From positions 3,289,001 to 3,353,000 of the forward strand of contig NC_092674.1 in NCBI RefSeq assembly GCF_964355755.1: a stretch of 64,000 nt of DNA, in the 5' to 3' direction. This document shows, piece after piece, positions 23,570 through 36,190 of the stretch. Positions within the stretch are counted from its first letter, which is position 1. Every line of letters begins with the position of its first letter. The notes under the pieces were generated by a model, which had not been told where the DNA came from, did no database searches, and worked only from the letters and a program-made list of their open reading frames with translations. The stretch is from Antedon mediterranea. Its lineage: Eukaryota; Echinodermata; Crinoidea; Comatulida; Antedonidae. The translations under genes were made by a program, and so were the position numbers.

Positions 23570-26500
23570 ATGGATTTTAATCAACACCTACCTACTTTAG
23601 TAATCTTGGTAATCATTAATTCTGGTAAGAAAAGTTATTTTATAATTTGAAACACGGGTAAGGTGACGAAGATACGTTCATTTTGTCGCAATAAATTAAA
23701 TTATTAGAAAACAAGTTTTTATTTGATAAATGTTTTTCCTTTTTCTAAATGAAGGATTAAAAAAGCATGGACCTATAAACGTATAGGTTGTACATTTGTA
23801 ATTGGTTAGCATTATTTTTAGTGTTACTACTCGATTGATTATTGTACTGTTTTCCTTTTTAGCTATACTTTGCTCTTCTTTACAATGTACTCCTAAACAA
23901 GATATCCTGATGGTCAATAATTCAAGCGATTGTTTTCGTGAGTGTGAGTTTCCCGCTAAACCGAGATTGTGCGAATTTGAGTTCACGGTAACGTGGTGGT
24001 ATACGTTAGCAGCTGCTTGTACGGACTGTCCAGATGTCCGACAAGACTGTAGTGCATATCGCTGTTATTCGGTAGACGGTTCACGTAGACCAATTTTAAC
24101 GGTTAATGAAATGTCACCTGGTCCAAGTATTCAGGTACAAATTTCATCTTTGTCGCAGAAGCTACCACATTGCTTAGCGTCTAAATCTTAATTTAAATAA
24201 ATAGTAATTTCAGAAACGTATTTTAAAGTTAACACAGTAGTTATATTTACCCAGTCAGTTGGGTTCTGTTTCGTTGCAGTTCATTCTGTAACCGCCCTTC
24301 ACAGTTCAGAAAGGGGATCATTTTGGTTTTCTTTTTCCATGACTGGTGCATACTTCAAAAAGCCCGCTAGAAACAGAGTAATTACTATAGGAAAGTTGAT
24401 CACTTTAGTTTGTAACTGCGAGTTTGCTTGTGTAGACTAAAGCTCTGTCTACACTATCAAAGTGTGATGTGCCCATGGTAGTGATAGGATATCCATATAT
24501 TGGCACATCGGATTTTTGTGTGCTGACCGAGCTTAAGCTTAATGGCAATTGAAGTATTAGTTTGACGACGTTCCTAAAAGTCATTGAAAAGTTTATTTTA
24601 AAACATAGGACTCTTTTTTGTGTGAATGATACCAACATTGTAGTCCCGTGAGCCATAAGATAGTATATAGGCCTATTGTTTTGACGGCTCCCAAATTCCC
24701 CTTTAAATAAGGTAGTTTTGTTACCACACTAATCTAACTGTGTTTATGTTCTATATTAAGCACAGTGTCTCTAGTTCGGTTTTGTTGTATTTCCAGATCT
24801 GTCATGGTGATACCATTCGTGTGAAAGTAAACAACGAACTTCAAGATGGAGGTTCGTTGACAATTCATTGGCATGGTATACATCAATTTAACACCGTGTG
24901 GGCAGATGGCGTTCCGATGATTACTCAATGCCCCATACCAAGTTCAACCTCTTTCGTGTACGAGTTTGTTGCAGACCCACCAGGTACCCATTGGTGGCAC
25001 TCTCACGTTGGTGTTCAGAGAGGTGACGGGTTGTACGGAGCATTGATTGTCAGGGAACCGAGACAAAAAGAGTTCAACAGTAAAGAATATGACTTTGACC
25101 TTCCACAACATTACATGTTATTTAACGATTGGTTATCAATTCCGTCTATAACAATCTTCATGGTGTCGACTGCCAATGGTGTCCCTTCTGAACACAGCCT
25201 TAGCTTATTGATCAATGGCAGAAGTCACAATTATGACATAGATATAGACGTTCCGGTTTCTGTGTTTGAAGTAGAACAAGGTTTCCGATATCGGATGCGA
25301 ATAGTGAATACTGCGTTTGGTGAATGTAATATGAGACTGGTAATTGAATCACATCCGATAACGATCATTGCCACTGATGGCTTTGAGGTGAAACCGATTC
25401 GAGTTGTGGATGCTTTGAATTTCACACCTGGGGAAAGGTAAGTAAAGGCTTCGTTTACACTGGGTCAGAATAAAACGCCTGGATCCGCTTCTGCTTGATT
25501 CCCAAACGCAAATGACGCAAACACGAAGGCGGCCAGTAAGCGCGAGGGATCACCCGAACCGTCGCGTGTTCAAAGTACTCGCGTACTCTCGTCGCCGCAT
25601 CAATGCTATGCGTAGTTTGAATCAAACTATATCGTGTATTTAGACCAATTTAATGGAAAATCTTAAACTTATTTATTATATCATATTTCAGACTTGACTT
25701 CGTTCTTGAGGCGTCAGCAATACCCTCGTCCTATTGTATATACATAATATCATCAAATTACGACTTGTGTCCGGCGAGCGGTAGTGCTGTATTACAATAC
25801 AAAAACACACCTGCAGTAAAGTTGAATTGTTCAGTGGAACCGCCATCGCAAAGTGTATTTACAACAGAAGGGTTTGACGCTGCTACTAGTAATAGTGACG
25901 TCACACTCAAAGACACGCACGCTTTACGTAAGAATATACGAGTAATTATGGGTTTTTTTAATAATGGTGCGTAGCGGTGGTTAAATAAGAAATACCCAGA
26001 TGTATTGTGAACTCCAAATTTTACTCACTTTTATGTGCACTTGTGACTTTTGATGATATAGCCGTGTGTGTGTGTTTATATTTCAGAATCCGTGGATCCT
26101 GCTTTACATAAGGTTGATTTAAGATACTATGTGGTAATGGACAACCAACTCAAATTCTATACATCGACGAATCCAGAAGTCAACCAAACATACTCTTCAG
26201 TTTTTCTCATGAACAAAGTACAATTTGAATTTCCTCATACACCGTTTGTGTCATTACAACAAGATGATGACGTCAGCGCGTGTGAAATGACTCCATGGAA
26301 TATCGCTATGCATATCGATGCACAGTACTGTAAGCCTTTAAATGTCAGTACAGATTTCGATATAGCCTGCAAATGTCCTATCGTGGCTAAAGCGAAACTA
26401 GGCCAGGTAATATTTTCTAATTATAAAGCTGCTTTTCCACTAGGAGATTTGTTTTCGTGTTTCACCAATGTGCATTGATATTTAACTCTAATTCAGGAAA

Positions 26501-27497
26501 TTTGTGCAACTTAGATTCACGCGAATATTCGCCTAATGGAAAACAATCTTAAATAAGGCCGGTTCACACCAGACGCAGATTAATTAATTTTCGGCACAAA
26601 TGCTAGCAATATGTTATTGAACGATTTTTTTATTTTGTTTGTGGTTTGTTGTTTATAGGTTATAGAGTTTATTGTGATAAACCAAATCTCCGTTGCTAGT
26701 CATCCTATGCATCTCCATGGACAGTCATTTCGAGTTTTAGCACAGGACAGATCCACTGAACATGTTTCTCCAACTGATTTAATTGATCAAGATAAAACGG
26801 GTAACATTTTGAACCAACCGGATTTATATTTTATACCCAAATACTGATTCAACAAAATAATACATACAAATATACAACATATATATGCAAAATCATAAAC
26901 TGATAAACAAGGCAACCTAATAACAGCGTTAGTCCATTATAAGTAAACAACAAATGTAGTATTCTTACATTAAACAAAATATATTATTTAGAAAGAAACA
27001 ACATATTTTTCAGAGGGTTTACCACGACTTCCATTGGTGTCTGCTGTTGTCAAGGATACGGTCAATGTTCCAGAATTTGGTTACGTCATCATAAGATGGA
27101 AGGCTGAAAACCCCGGTTATTGGTTCTTTCATTGTCACGTGGAATATCATGCAGTGGTAAGTTATGACATCATCAAAAAATGGTTGCGTTAAGCTCTGTC
27201 TACACTATCAAACTAGTTTGACAAAAAAAAGTGTGATGTGCCCAAATACTGATATACACAAAAGTTGTTGTATGACATCGTCATGTCCATATATGGGCAA
27301 ATCACATTTTGTTTTTGTCCATGAAGGTTTATTGTGTAGACAGAGCTTTAACAAAGGATTTAAACAAGTTATATTGTTTTTTTTTTTCATTTCTTTAGTT
27401 GGGAATGGCAATGGTTGTTCAAGTCGGTGATGAAGACGAAATTCCAGATCCGCCAAAAGCGTTCCCATCGTGTAGTTCCTGGTCACCTGATCTTTAA
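23570..27497 (+). CDS. Laccase-type multicopper oxidase, copy 1 (intact)
   Basis: Secreted copper oxidase that couples one-electron oxidation of phenol-like substrates to reduction of O2 to water. Eight exons: 23570-23624, 23863-24134, 24797-25437, 25692-25927, 26087-26406, 26659-26800, 27014-27156 and 27399-27497. They encode 635 residues and all phases agree. Exon 1 (MDFNQHLPTLVILVIINS) joins exon 2 (A-ILCSSLQC) to form a signal peptide. Residues 42-86 are a Cys-rich segment typical of invertebrate laccases. Copper motifs are HWHG (133-136), HSH (177-179), HPMHLH (523-528) and HCHVEYH (595-601) with axial Met606. NNSS (37-40) is a possible glycan site. No C-terminal membrane anchor. Donor and acceptor consensus support exon 1, which a start at the in-frame TTG (23802) would miss. 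Copy-specific residues near motif 3 (NQISVAS for NEISVYS) set it apart. Substrate unknown: cuticle, immune or pigment roles are all possible. Confidence 0.92.
24438..24537. mobile_element. MITE, AAGCTCTGTCTACACTAT family, laccase intron 2
   Basis: Inverted ends aaagctctgtctacactatc and gtgtgctgaccgagctta around tgtgatgtgccca. Present at the same site in every laccase copy that retains intron 2 (31739, 55080 reversed, 58795, 61715), so it predates the duplications. Confidence 0.75.
27189..27352. mobile_element. MITE, AAGCTCTGTCTACACTAT family, laccase intron 7
   Basis: Fuller family member with ends ttaagctctgtctacactat and tattgtgtagacagagcttt, and the subterminal aactagtttgac palindrome. 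Mirrored in copies 2 (34384-34547) and 3 (52275-52432). Confidence 0.8.
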
Positions 27498-29623
27498 ATA
27501 TATTTAAGTCTGACAAGGCTACATGTTAACAATTCTCTGATTAAACTGACATTTACACTAATCATAATTTGGTTTGCGCCTTATAATCATTGTTTAACGA
27601 GTTTAACGTTTTTTGTTTTACCAATTAAAGGCAACGGCGGGTTTTACATTTAGACGTATACTTCACATGTTACGGAGTGTAGATATTGGGTTCAATAACT
27701 CGTGTAGCTAATTAACAATGTATAACAATATTCACTAATTAGCCAATGAATAAGATTAACTAGAACTAATAAAAATCTGTGTAAAAAAGTGACTTCGGAA
27801 ATGTACTGAATATTGTAGCCTTTATTTTTGTATTACATTTCAGAAAACGAAAAAACCAAAACATTTTTGTTCACGACGTCGTACGTTTCTCGGAGAATAG
27901 TTATAGATATTTGTGTGTTGGTATTTTCATGAAAATTGTTAAATATTATAGCAGTCAGGATCATATTCCGATACTGCGATTTGTATTTATGTAATCAAAA
28001 TCTCAGTACTGCATAATATTACTAAATGATAAGTGTTGTTACGTTAAATCAAGCAGTGGTGGAGGTTTGACGCCAGAGAGAGTTTTTTGGGTGCGGGAGA
28101 GAGTTGTTGGGTACACCAGAGAGAGTTTTTGGGTGTCAGAGAGAGTTGTTGGGTGTCAGGGAGAGAGAGTTGTTCGGTACCAGAGAGAGAGAGTTGTTGG
28201 GTACCAGAGAGTGTTGTTGGAGGAGGGAGTTGTTGGGTGCCGTATTGCAATAAGCCAAAAGTTGTGGCACCTTTTAATTCCCCTCTATCCATTAGTCTAT
28301 ATTAGAATTAGAAAATTTGTACAAAAAAATGTCTTTTTTTAGGCCAATTTCATTGCAACTGCCGAACGCCGTTTTCGGAAATTCACGACCATTTTCCTAC
28401 GTAACAATTACTTCACTCGGGTCATTAGCGATATGTCGAGACAGCAGCACATGTTAAAAACATAAGTATACAACTGTATTCTTGATCATGTTTCTACCTC
28501 ATGTTTCTACCTCATGTACACCGCTCCTGCCAAACACAATATTGAGCACTCTTTTACCATTTTTCCTTCAAATGCAGTGGTAAGACTAGGTTATGTTCTT
28601 ACTAATTAGGCCTACTATTTTTAAGCTGCTATAGCCAATTATAGCTAGCTGAATGCGGGATGATTCGGCCCAGGTGTGACGGGTCGAATCGGCCCACTTT
28701 TTAGGCCGATATAATGTCTGACTAAGAGTGGCTTCTAATTTCATTAGACTCTCGGTAGGTTTTTATGATATGAAATATTGTAAAGTACATTAAATTCTAA
28801 CATTTTGAATGTTTTGTTATTTTTTGGGGGATTTTTAATTGTTCGCTTTACTTGTATGTAATTTATTTTCAAGAAGGAGTGTAGAAGTCTAAGTACAAAC
28901 AAAGAGGGTTGCAATCATATTTACTTCTTTCTAATTAGACCTACAACACCAGAAAACATAGTGTTGTTCATCTTAAAAACAAACCATTAAACATTCTTAC
29001 CACCACAAATCAAGACATTCAATTGAACAACAAGAGAAATGACATAGCATACTTTTGTAAGCTTTTACAAAACATGACAATTTACCAGACGACTATGAAA
29101 TGCAGGATCATGTCCTATTCCAAACTTGAGGACGGAAAATAACTGATATGAAATAATAATCATCAATAAGCGTCTATTATTTCGATATATTTACACGAAC
29201 AAAACAAGAACAAAGATACAGATGTATATTAAAAATCAATATCAATGATTCTGTTCTGCTAGTTGCTATTGTGTAGTGTGACTGCTAATAAATATTCATT
29301 AAAATTAGGATAAAATTGCTGGTGGTAGACAACATTAATTATTTCAATAATGCGGTACTTTTTTTCTGTTGTTTCACAGTTTCATGTACCTTTTTCACTG
29401 AAACGCACCGAATCAATAACAATAATAGTCTATTAGGTCTTGGCCAGGTGTGAAAAGCCCTTAACTGTACGCGCCGCATGTGACGCGATCCTTAGCCTGA
29501 CCGTAGCAGGTGTGAAAGGCCCCTTAACTGTACGCGCCGCATGTGACGCGAATCTGAACCTTAGCCGGACCGGAGCAGGTGTAAAAGATAGTTAAAACTA
29601 TCCTTAAGCTATTTGAACGTTTT

Positions 29624-30645
29624 AGTAGTATAATACCCCGTTCGGTCCAATGAATAATTCATAAATTAATTAATGAATATTAATATATTAATTATGAGTG
29701 TAGTATTTATGAATAATTATTATTTTAAAGGGTATTATTTATTAATAAATTAATTAATTATGAGAGGGTAGTTTTTAAGAATAATACTACACTCATAATT
29801 AATATTCATTAATTAATTTATGAATTATTCATCGGACCGAACGGGGTATTATACTCAGGCCCGTAGCCAGGGGGGTTTTTATGGTTTTTATGGTTTATGG
29901 ACCCCCCCCCCCCTTTACAGCAAACCCCCCTTAACCGACTGCGAACCCCCATCCCCGACATGCCCAATACCTCACCCTCATCTCCGAAAATCGTCCAAAT
30001 ACGTGCCCCACAGTACAAAAAGTTGCTCGTAAATTAAAAAATTCGTAAACTCGTTCGGAATAACTCATACAGTACCTTCTTCCCTGTATGAGCGTACTTC
30101 GAGCGATATAGTCTGTAAAGAGTTGCAAATGAATTGCCAATTTTAACCTGAAAAATAAATGTTTGGTCCCTGCATGTAACATGATATTGACGCGTCTCAC
30201 AGCGAGCTGGGGGGGGGGGGGACAGAACGATTCGTACAAAGGACACCGCCAGACAACTGCGTACCAATTGTTTAGATCACTGGCAGTCAGGCAGCATGCA
30301 TAAAGTATATAGCCTTCCGACATACATCAGTATTTATGTGTGGCTATGAAGTATAATGTATCATAGAGGATTATAGTGAATATTAATATTTTACACTATA
30401 ATATCTATGGTATCATGTACTGTAGTTCACATTATGGCATCCGATTATTTTTTTCTAGACCACCAGCCGATACGTACTCAAATGTATCAATATCACCTAG
30501 GCCTATTTACATTGGCATATTTAATTTCCTCAACAAATTGCTGTAAATAAATATTATATGGGGTAGGTATGGGGGTGGGGGTGACCCAAATACTTAGTGT
30601 GCGAACCCCCCCTTGACAGATCCTGGCTACGGCCCTGATACTACT
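29624..30645. mobile_element. AT-rich MITE with nested CAGG transposon, both complete
   Basis: The MITE occupies 29624-29855 and 30638-30645, with CGTTTT on each side (29618-29623 and 30646-30651). Within its last 13 bp sits the second element, 29856-30637, with ends CAGGCCCGTAGCCAGG and CCTGGCTACGGCCCTG flanked by ATACT (29851-29855 and 30638-30642). The 782-bp inner element has hAT-like CAGG ends, but the visible direct repeat is 5 bp, not the 8 bp of hATs. A minus-strand frame (29931-30323) shows no recognised domain. Confidence 0.85.
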
Positions 30646-30900
30646 CGTTTTGTCTTTATACAAACACTTACTTTTAAATGAAATGAAATGATCGCTTGTT
30701 AAGATACCCGTATAACATATAATGATATGTAGATTGGAATTAATGTATTAATGCAAGAAGTCTACTTAAACTATCAGAATGTCCGGTAATACCACCAGTA
30801 TAGTTAACAGGTTCGCCAATGTCAAGTGTATATCCTACTATTATACATTTTTTAAATAAAAAAAAATGAATTTAATCGTAGCTGCCTGAAAGTGGGGAAG

Positions 30901-33900
30901 ATGGATTTTAATCAACACCTACCTACTTTAGTAATCTTGATAATTATTAATTCTGGTAAGAAAAGTTATTTTATAATTTGACACACGGGTAAGGTGACGA
31001 AGATACGTTCATTTTGTCGCAATAAATTAAATTATTAGAAAACAAGTTTTTATTTGATAAATGTTTTTCCTTTTTCTAAATGAAGGATTAAAAAAGCATG
31101 GACCTATAAACTATAGTGTTAGGCCTACTACTCGATTGATTATTGTACTGTTTTCCTTTTTAGCTATACTTTGCTTTTCTTTACAATGTACTCCTAAACA
31201 AGATATCCTGATGGTCAATAATTCAAGCGATTGTTTTCGTGAGTGTGAGTTTCCCGATAAACCGAGATTGTGCGAATTTGAGTTCACGGTAACGTGGTGG
31301 TATACGTTAGCAGCTGCTTGTACGGACTGTCCAGATGTCCGACAAGACTTTAGTGCATATCGCTGTTATTCGGTAGACGGTTCACGTAGACCAATTTTAA
31401 CGGTTAATGAAATGTCACCTGGTCCAAGTATTCAGGTACAAATTTCATCTTTGTCGCAGAAGCTACCACATCGCTTAGCGTCTAAATCTTAATTTAAATA
31501 AATAATAATTTCAGAAACGTATTTTAAAGTTAACACAGTATTTATATTTACCCAGTCAGTTGGGTTCTGTTTCGTTGCAGTTCATTCTGTAACCGCCCTT
31601 CACAGTTCAGAAAGGGGATCATTTTGGTTTTCTTTTTCCATGACTGGTGCATACTTCAAAAAGCCCGCTAGAAACAGAGTAATTACTAAAGGAAAGTTGA
31701 TCACTTTAGTTTGTAACTGCGAGTTTGCTTGTGTAGACTAAAGCTCTGTCTACACTATCAAAGTGTGATGTGCCCATGGTAGTGATAGGATATCCATATA
31801 TTGGCACATCGGATTTTTGTGTGCTGACAGAGCTTAAGCTTAATGGCAATTGAAGTATTAGTTTGACGACGTTCCTAAAAGTCATTGAAAAGTTTATTTT
31901 AAAACATAGGACTCTTTTTTGTGTGAATGATACCAACATTGTAGTCACGTGAGCCATAAGATAATATATAGGCCTATTGTTTTGACGGCTCCCAAATTCC
32001 CCTTTAAATAAGGGAGTTTTGTTACCACACTAATCTAACTGTGTTTATGTTCTATATTAAGCACAGTGTCTCTAGTTCGGTTTTGTTGTATTTCCAGATC
32101 TGTCATGGTGATACCATTCGTGTGAAAGTAAACAACGAACTTCAAGATGGAGGTTCGTTGACAATTCATTGGCATGGTATACATCAATTTAACACCGTGT
32201 GGGCAGATGGCGTTCCGATGATTACTCAATGCCCCATACCAAGTTCAACCTCTTTCGTGTACGAGTTTGTTGCAGACCCACCAGGTACCCATTGGTGGCA
32301 CTCTCACGTTGGTGTTCAGAGAGGTGACGGGTTGTACGGAGCATTGATTGTCAGGGAACCGAGACAAAAAGAGTTCAACAGTAAAGAATATGACTTTGAC
32401 CTTCCACAACATTACATGTTATTTAACGATTGGTTATCAATTCCGTCTATAACAATCTCCATGGTGTCGATTGCCAATGGTGTCCCTTCTGAACACAGCC
32501 TTAGCTTATTGATCAATGGCAGAAGTCACAATTATGACATAGATATAGACGTTCCGGTTTCTGTGTTTGAAGTAGAACAAGGTTTTCGATATCGGATGCG
32601 AATAGTGAATACTGCGTTGGGTGAATGTAATATGAGACTGGTAATTGAATCACATCCGATAACGATCATTGCCACTGATGGCTTTGAGGTGAAACCGATT
32701 CGAGTTGTGGATGCTTTGAGTTTCACACCTGGGGAAAGGTAAGTAAAGGCTTCGTTTACACTGGGTCAGAATAAAACGCCTGGATCCGCTTCTGCTTGAT
32801 TCCCAAACGCAAATGACGCAAACACGAAGGCGGCCAGTAAGCGAGGGATCACCCAAACCGTCGCGTGTTCAAAGTACGCGCGTACTCTCGTCGTCGCATC
32901 GATGCTATGCGTAGTGTGAATCAAACTATCGTGTATTTAGACCAATTTAATGGAAAATCTTAAACTTATTTATTATATCATATTTCAGACTTGACTTTGT
33001 TCTTGAGGCGTCAGCAATACCCTCGTCCTATTGTATATACATAATATCATGAAATTACGACTTGTGTTCGGCGAGCGGTAGTGCTGTATTACAATACAAA
33101 AACACACCTGCAGTAAAGTTGAATTGTTCAGTGGAACCGCCATCGCACATTGTATTTACAACAGAAGGGTTTGACGCTGCTACTAGTAATGGTGACGTCA
33201 CACTCAAAGACACGCACGCTTTACGTAAGAATATACGAGTAATTATGGGTTTTTTTAATAATGGTGCGTAGCGGTGGTTAAATAAGAAATACCCAGATGT
33301 ATTGTGAACTCCAAATTTTACTGCTTTTATGTGCACTTGTGACTTTTGATGATATAGCCGTGTGTGTGTGTTTATATTTCAGAATCCGTGGATCCTGCTT
33401 TACATAAGGTTGATTTAAGATACTATGTGGTAATAGACTACCAACTCAAATTCTATACATCGACGAATCCAGAAGTCAACCAAACATACTCTTCAGTTTA
33501 TCTCATGAACAAAGTACAATTTGAATTTCCTCATACACCGTTTGTGTCATTACAACAAGGTGATGACGTCAGCGCGTGTGAAATGACTCCATGGAATATC
33601 GCTATGCATATCGATGCACAGTACTGTAAGCCTTTAAATGTCAGTACAGATTTCGATATAGCCTGCAAATGTCCTATCGTGGCTAAAGCGAAACTAGGCC
33701 AGGTAATATTTTCTAATTATAAAGCTGCTTTTCCACTAGGAGATTTGTTTTCGTGTTTCACCAATGTGCATTGATATTTAACTCTACTTCAGGAAATTTG
33801 TGCAACTTAGATTCACGCGAATATTCGCCTAATGGAAAACAATCTTAAATAAGGCCGGTTCACACCAGACGCAGATTAATTAATTTTCGGCACAAATGCT

Positions 33901-34690
33901 AGCAATATGTTATTGATTGAACGATTTTTTTTATTTTATTTGTGGTTTGTTGTTTATAGGTTATAGAGTTTATTGTGATAAACGAAATCTCCGTTTATAG
34001 TCATCCTATGCATCTCCATGGACAGTCATTTCGAGTTTTAGCACAGGACAGATCCACTGAACATGTTTCTCCAACTGATTTAATTGATCAAGATAAAACG
34101 GGTAACATTTTGAACCAACCGGATTTATATTTTATACCCAAATACTGATTCAACAAAATAATAAATACAAATATACAATATATATATGCAAAATCATATT
34201 TTTCAGAGGGTTTACCACGAATTCCATTGGTGTCTGCTGTTGTCAAGGATACGGTCAATGTTCCAGACTTTGGTTACGTCATCATAAGATGGAAGGCTGA
34301 AACCCCCGGTTATTGGTTCTTTCATTGTCACGTGGAATATCATGCAACGGTAAGTTATGACATCATAAAAAAATGGTTGCGTTAAGCTCTGTCTACACTA
34401 TCAAACTAGTTTGACAAAAAAAAGTGTGATGTGCCCAAATACTGATATACACAAAAGTTGTTGTATGACATCGTCATGTCCATATATGGGCAAATCACAT
34501 TTTTGTTTTTGTCCCTGAAGGTTTATTGTGTAGACAGAGCTTTAACAAAGGATTTAAACAAGTTATATTGTTTTTTTTTTCATTTCTTTAGTTGGGAATG
34601 GCAATGGTTGTTCAAGTCGGTGATGAAGACGAAATTCCAGATCCGCCAAAAGCGTTCCCATCGTGTAGTTCCTGGTCACCTGATCTTTAA
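30901..34690 (+). pseudogene. Laccase-type multicopper oxidase, copy 2 (nonsense mutation)
   Basis: Same eight exons as copy 1: 30901-30955, 31164-31435, 32098-32738, 32989-33224, 33383-33702, 33960-34101, 34207-34349 and 34592-34690. All splice sites are kept. In exon 4 the codon TCA found in the other four copies is TGA (33050-33052), stopping translation at residue 344, before copper motifs 3 and 4. Exon 2 also changes a cysteine to phenylalanine (residue 81, QDFSAYR for QDCSAYR). Upstream of exon 2 a short deletion joins an unrelated ATG (31061) to the reading frame; that is probably not the real start. The truncated product could not bind the trinuclear and type 1 coppers, so this is called a pseudogene, though the remaining exons look little decayed and the event is young. 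Confidence 0.85.
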
Positions 34691-34751
34691 ATATATTTAA
34701 AGACACTAGACTTGCAATTTTTGACGTTTTGTAAAAATAATGCATATATAT

Positions 34752-34757
34752 ATTAAA
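34752..34757 (+). terminator. Candidate laccase polyadenylation signal (ATTAAA)
   Basis: ATTAAA about 62 bp past the copy 2 stop. It is preserved in reverse next to copy 3 but absent after copy 1, whose 3' flank was replaced at 27507. AT-rich sequence makes chance matches likely. Confidence 0.3.
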
Positions 34758-35144
34758 CTAAAAGCATTAAACCAGGTCATTTCTTTGAAAATGTGTAATT
34801 TGTTGTAAACAATTGTAAAAATAGTAAAACCATTATTTAATAGATTTAATTTAATATCATATACCCTATTTTATACTGATTTAACATTCAGTAGTTGATG
34901 ACACCGCCCGGATTAAAGATAATAACGTTTGAAAAAGCACGTGAGCACGGCAAAATGTTCTGTAAATGAGACATTATAAGTCGTCTGTATTGTCAAAATT
35001 AATATTTAAGGGAAATGTTTTGTGTACCAAGTAGAAATGTGATAAATAGTTAAATAAAAATAATTAAATAATACAAATTATTGGAATTATTTGGAGTTTA
35101 TTTACTGTGCTCAGTAAATGATGGTAATTGTTTTTTTTTTCACG

Positions 35145-35201
35145 AGTCAAGTCGTGAAGAAGACGAAATTCCAGATCCGCCAAAAAGGTTGCCATCTTAT
35201 G
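35145..35201 (+). pseudogene. Remnant of laccase last exon
   Basis: gaagacgaaattccagatcc and the following gccaaaa match the last laccase exon (DEDEIPDPPK), followed by diverged gttgccatct. No splice acceptor or stop is kept. The mirror copy is at about 51583-51640. The rest of 34760-35663 is AT-rich with no gene. Confidence 0.65.
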
Positions 35202-35663
35202 GTAATTGTTTTTCTTTCCACACTTCTTCCAGTCAGGAATGGAATTCATTTTCCAAACGGCGAACATACAAAATAAATATAAAAATTACAAATATATAAA
35301 AAAAAATTAATGAAAAAAAGGCGAACTGGATTATTATTATTCATTAAAACTTTTGTTTAATATATATTTGTATAAGTATATATTTAACCGTTAGGCATAA
35401 TTATTATATTAGAATTAAGCTTATTGATTATATAATCTTATTAAGTTCATTACAAATGAGAAATGATGTGTTATGTGTTAAACATAACCTAAGATCAGAA
35501 CGTATAAATATATATTGGTGCGTGGGATTCGTCCAACATAATTGCATTTATTTCTTCCTAACTTCAATTCAATTCAAAATTCTTCTCTTCATACAGAGTG
35601 TTTATTGTGGTAATACCACAGCGCACAAACCGTTTGCCTGATAGTTTTACTCTCTCAAACTGT

Positions 35664-36190
35664 GGTGAGTTGGATTCGCTAACTTTGGTGGGCGGGTCAC
35701 AAACTTACTCGGGTACGATAAATAAGTCTGACGGGGCTACATGTTAACAACTCTCTGATTAAACTGATATTTACACTAATCATAATTTGGTTTGCGCCTT
35801 ATAATCATTGTTTAACAGGTTTAACGTTTTTTGTTTTACCAATTAAAGGCAACGGCGGGTTTTACATTTAGACGTATACTTCACATGTTACGGAGTGTAG
35901 ATATTGTTTATATATTGGGTTCAATAACTCGTGTAGCTAATTAACAATGTATAACAATATTCACTAATTAGCCAATAAATAAGATTAACTAGAACTAATA
36001 AAAATCTGTGTAAAAAAGTGACATCGGAAATGTACTGAATATTGTAGCCTTTATTTTAGTATTACATTTCAGAAAACGAAAAAAAAACAAAAAAATTTGT
36101 TCACGACGTCGTACGTTTCTCGGAGAATAATTATAGATATTTGTGTGTTGGTTTTTCATGAAAATTGTTAAATATTATAGCAATACTGAT
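35664..36190 (+). repeat. Third, partial copy of the laccase 5' flank unit
   Basis: gtgagttggattcgctaact through aaatattatagc repeats the start of units 1 and 2 (20503 onward and 27513 onward). It is cut by a MITE at 36191 and then by the polymerase element. Mirrored at about 50607-51125. Confidence 0.85.

Larger units (their letters stand above)
20452..27506 (+). repeat. Direct duplication unit 1 (laccase copy 1 and 5' flank)
   Basis: Sequence from about 20567 repeats from about 27513 (offset 6,922 at the GA-rich array, 7,301 in the gene). Its first ~110 bp reappear, reversed, at the far end of the right arm (58625-58715). The tandem breakpoint lies 9 bp past the copy 1 stop codon, where atatattta meets agtctgac. 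20452-23569 has no gene apart from the repeats listed below. Confidence 0.9.
27507..34700 (+). repeat. Direct duplication unit 2 (laccase copy 2 and 5' flank)
   Basis: Repeats unit 1 from the acatgttaacaa word onward, with both nested transposons complete. 27507-30900 contains only the GA minisatellite (28067-28245), the 62-bp repeats, the AT-rich MITE and the CAGG transposon. It continues past the gene into a 3' flank that unit 1 lost. Confidence 0.9.

Noticed and set aside
23802-24191. Laccase starting at the open frame just upstream of exon 2 (TTG start), and ATG 31061 in copy 2
   Set aside because: The real N-terminus is better explained by the spliced exon at 23570 with matching phase. 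31061 exists only because of a small deletion in copy 2.
29931-30323. Minus-strand frame of 130 codons in the CAGG transposon (also near 22989-23339)
   Set aside because: No transposase motif was seen, and it is the antisense of a non-coding, GC-skewed region. The shorter copy is truncated.
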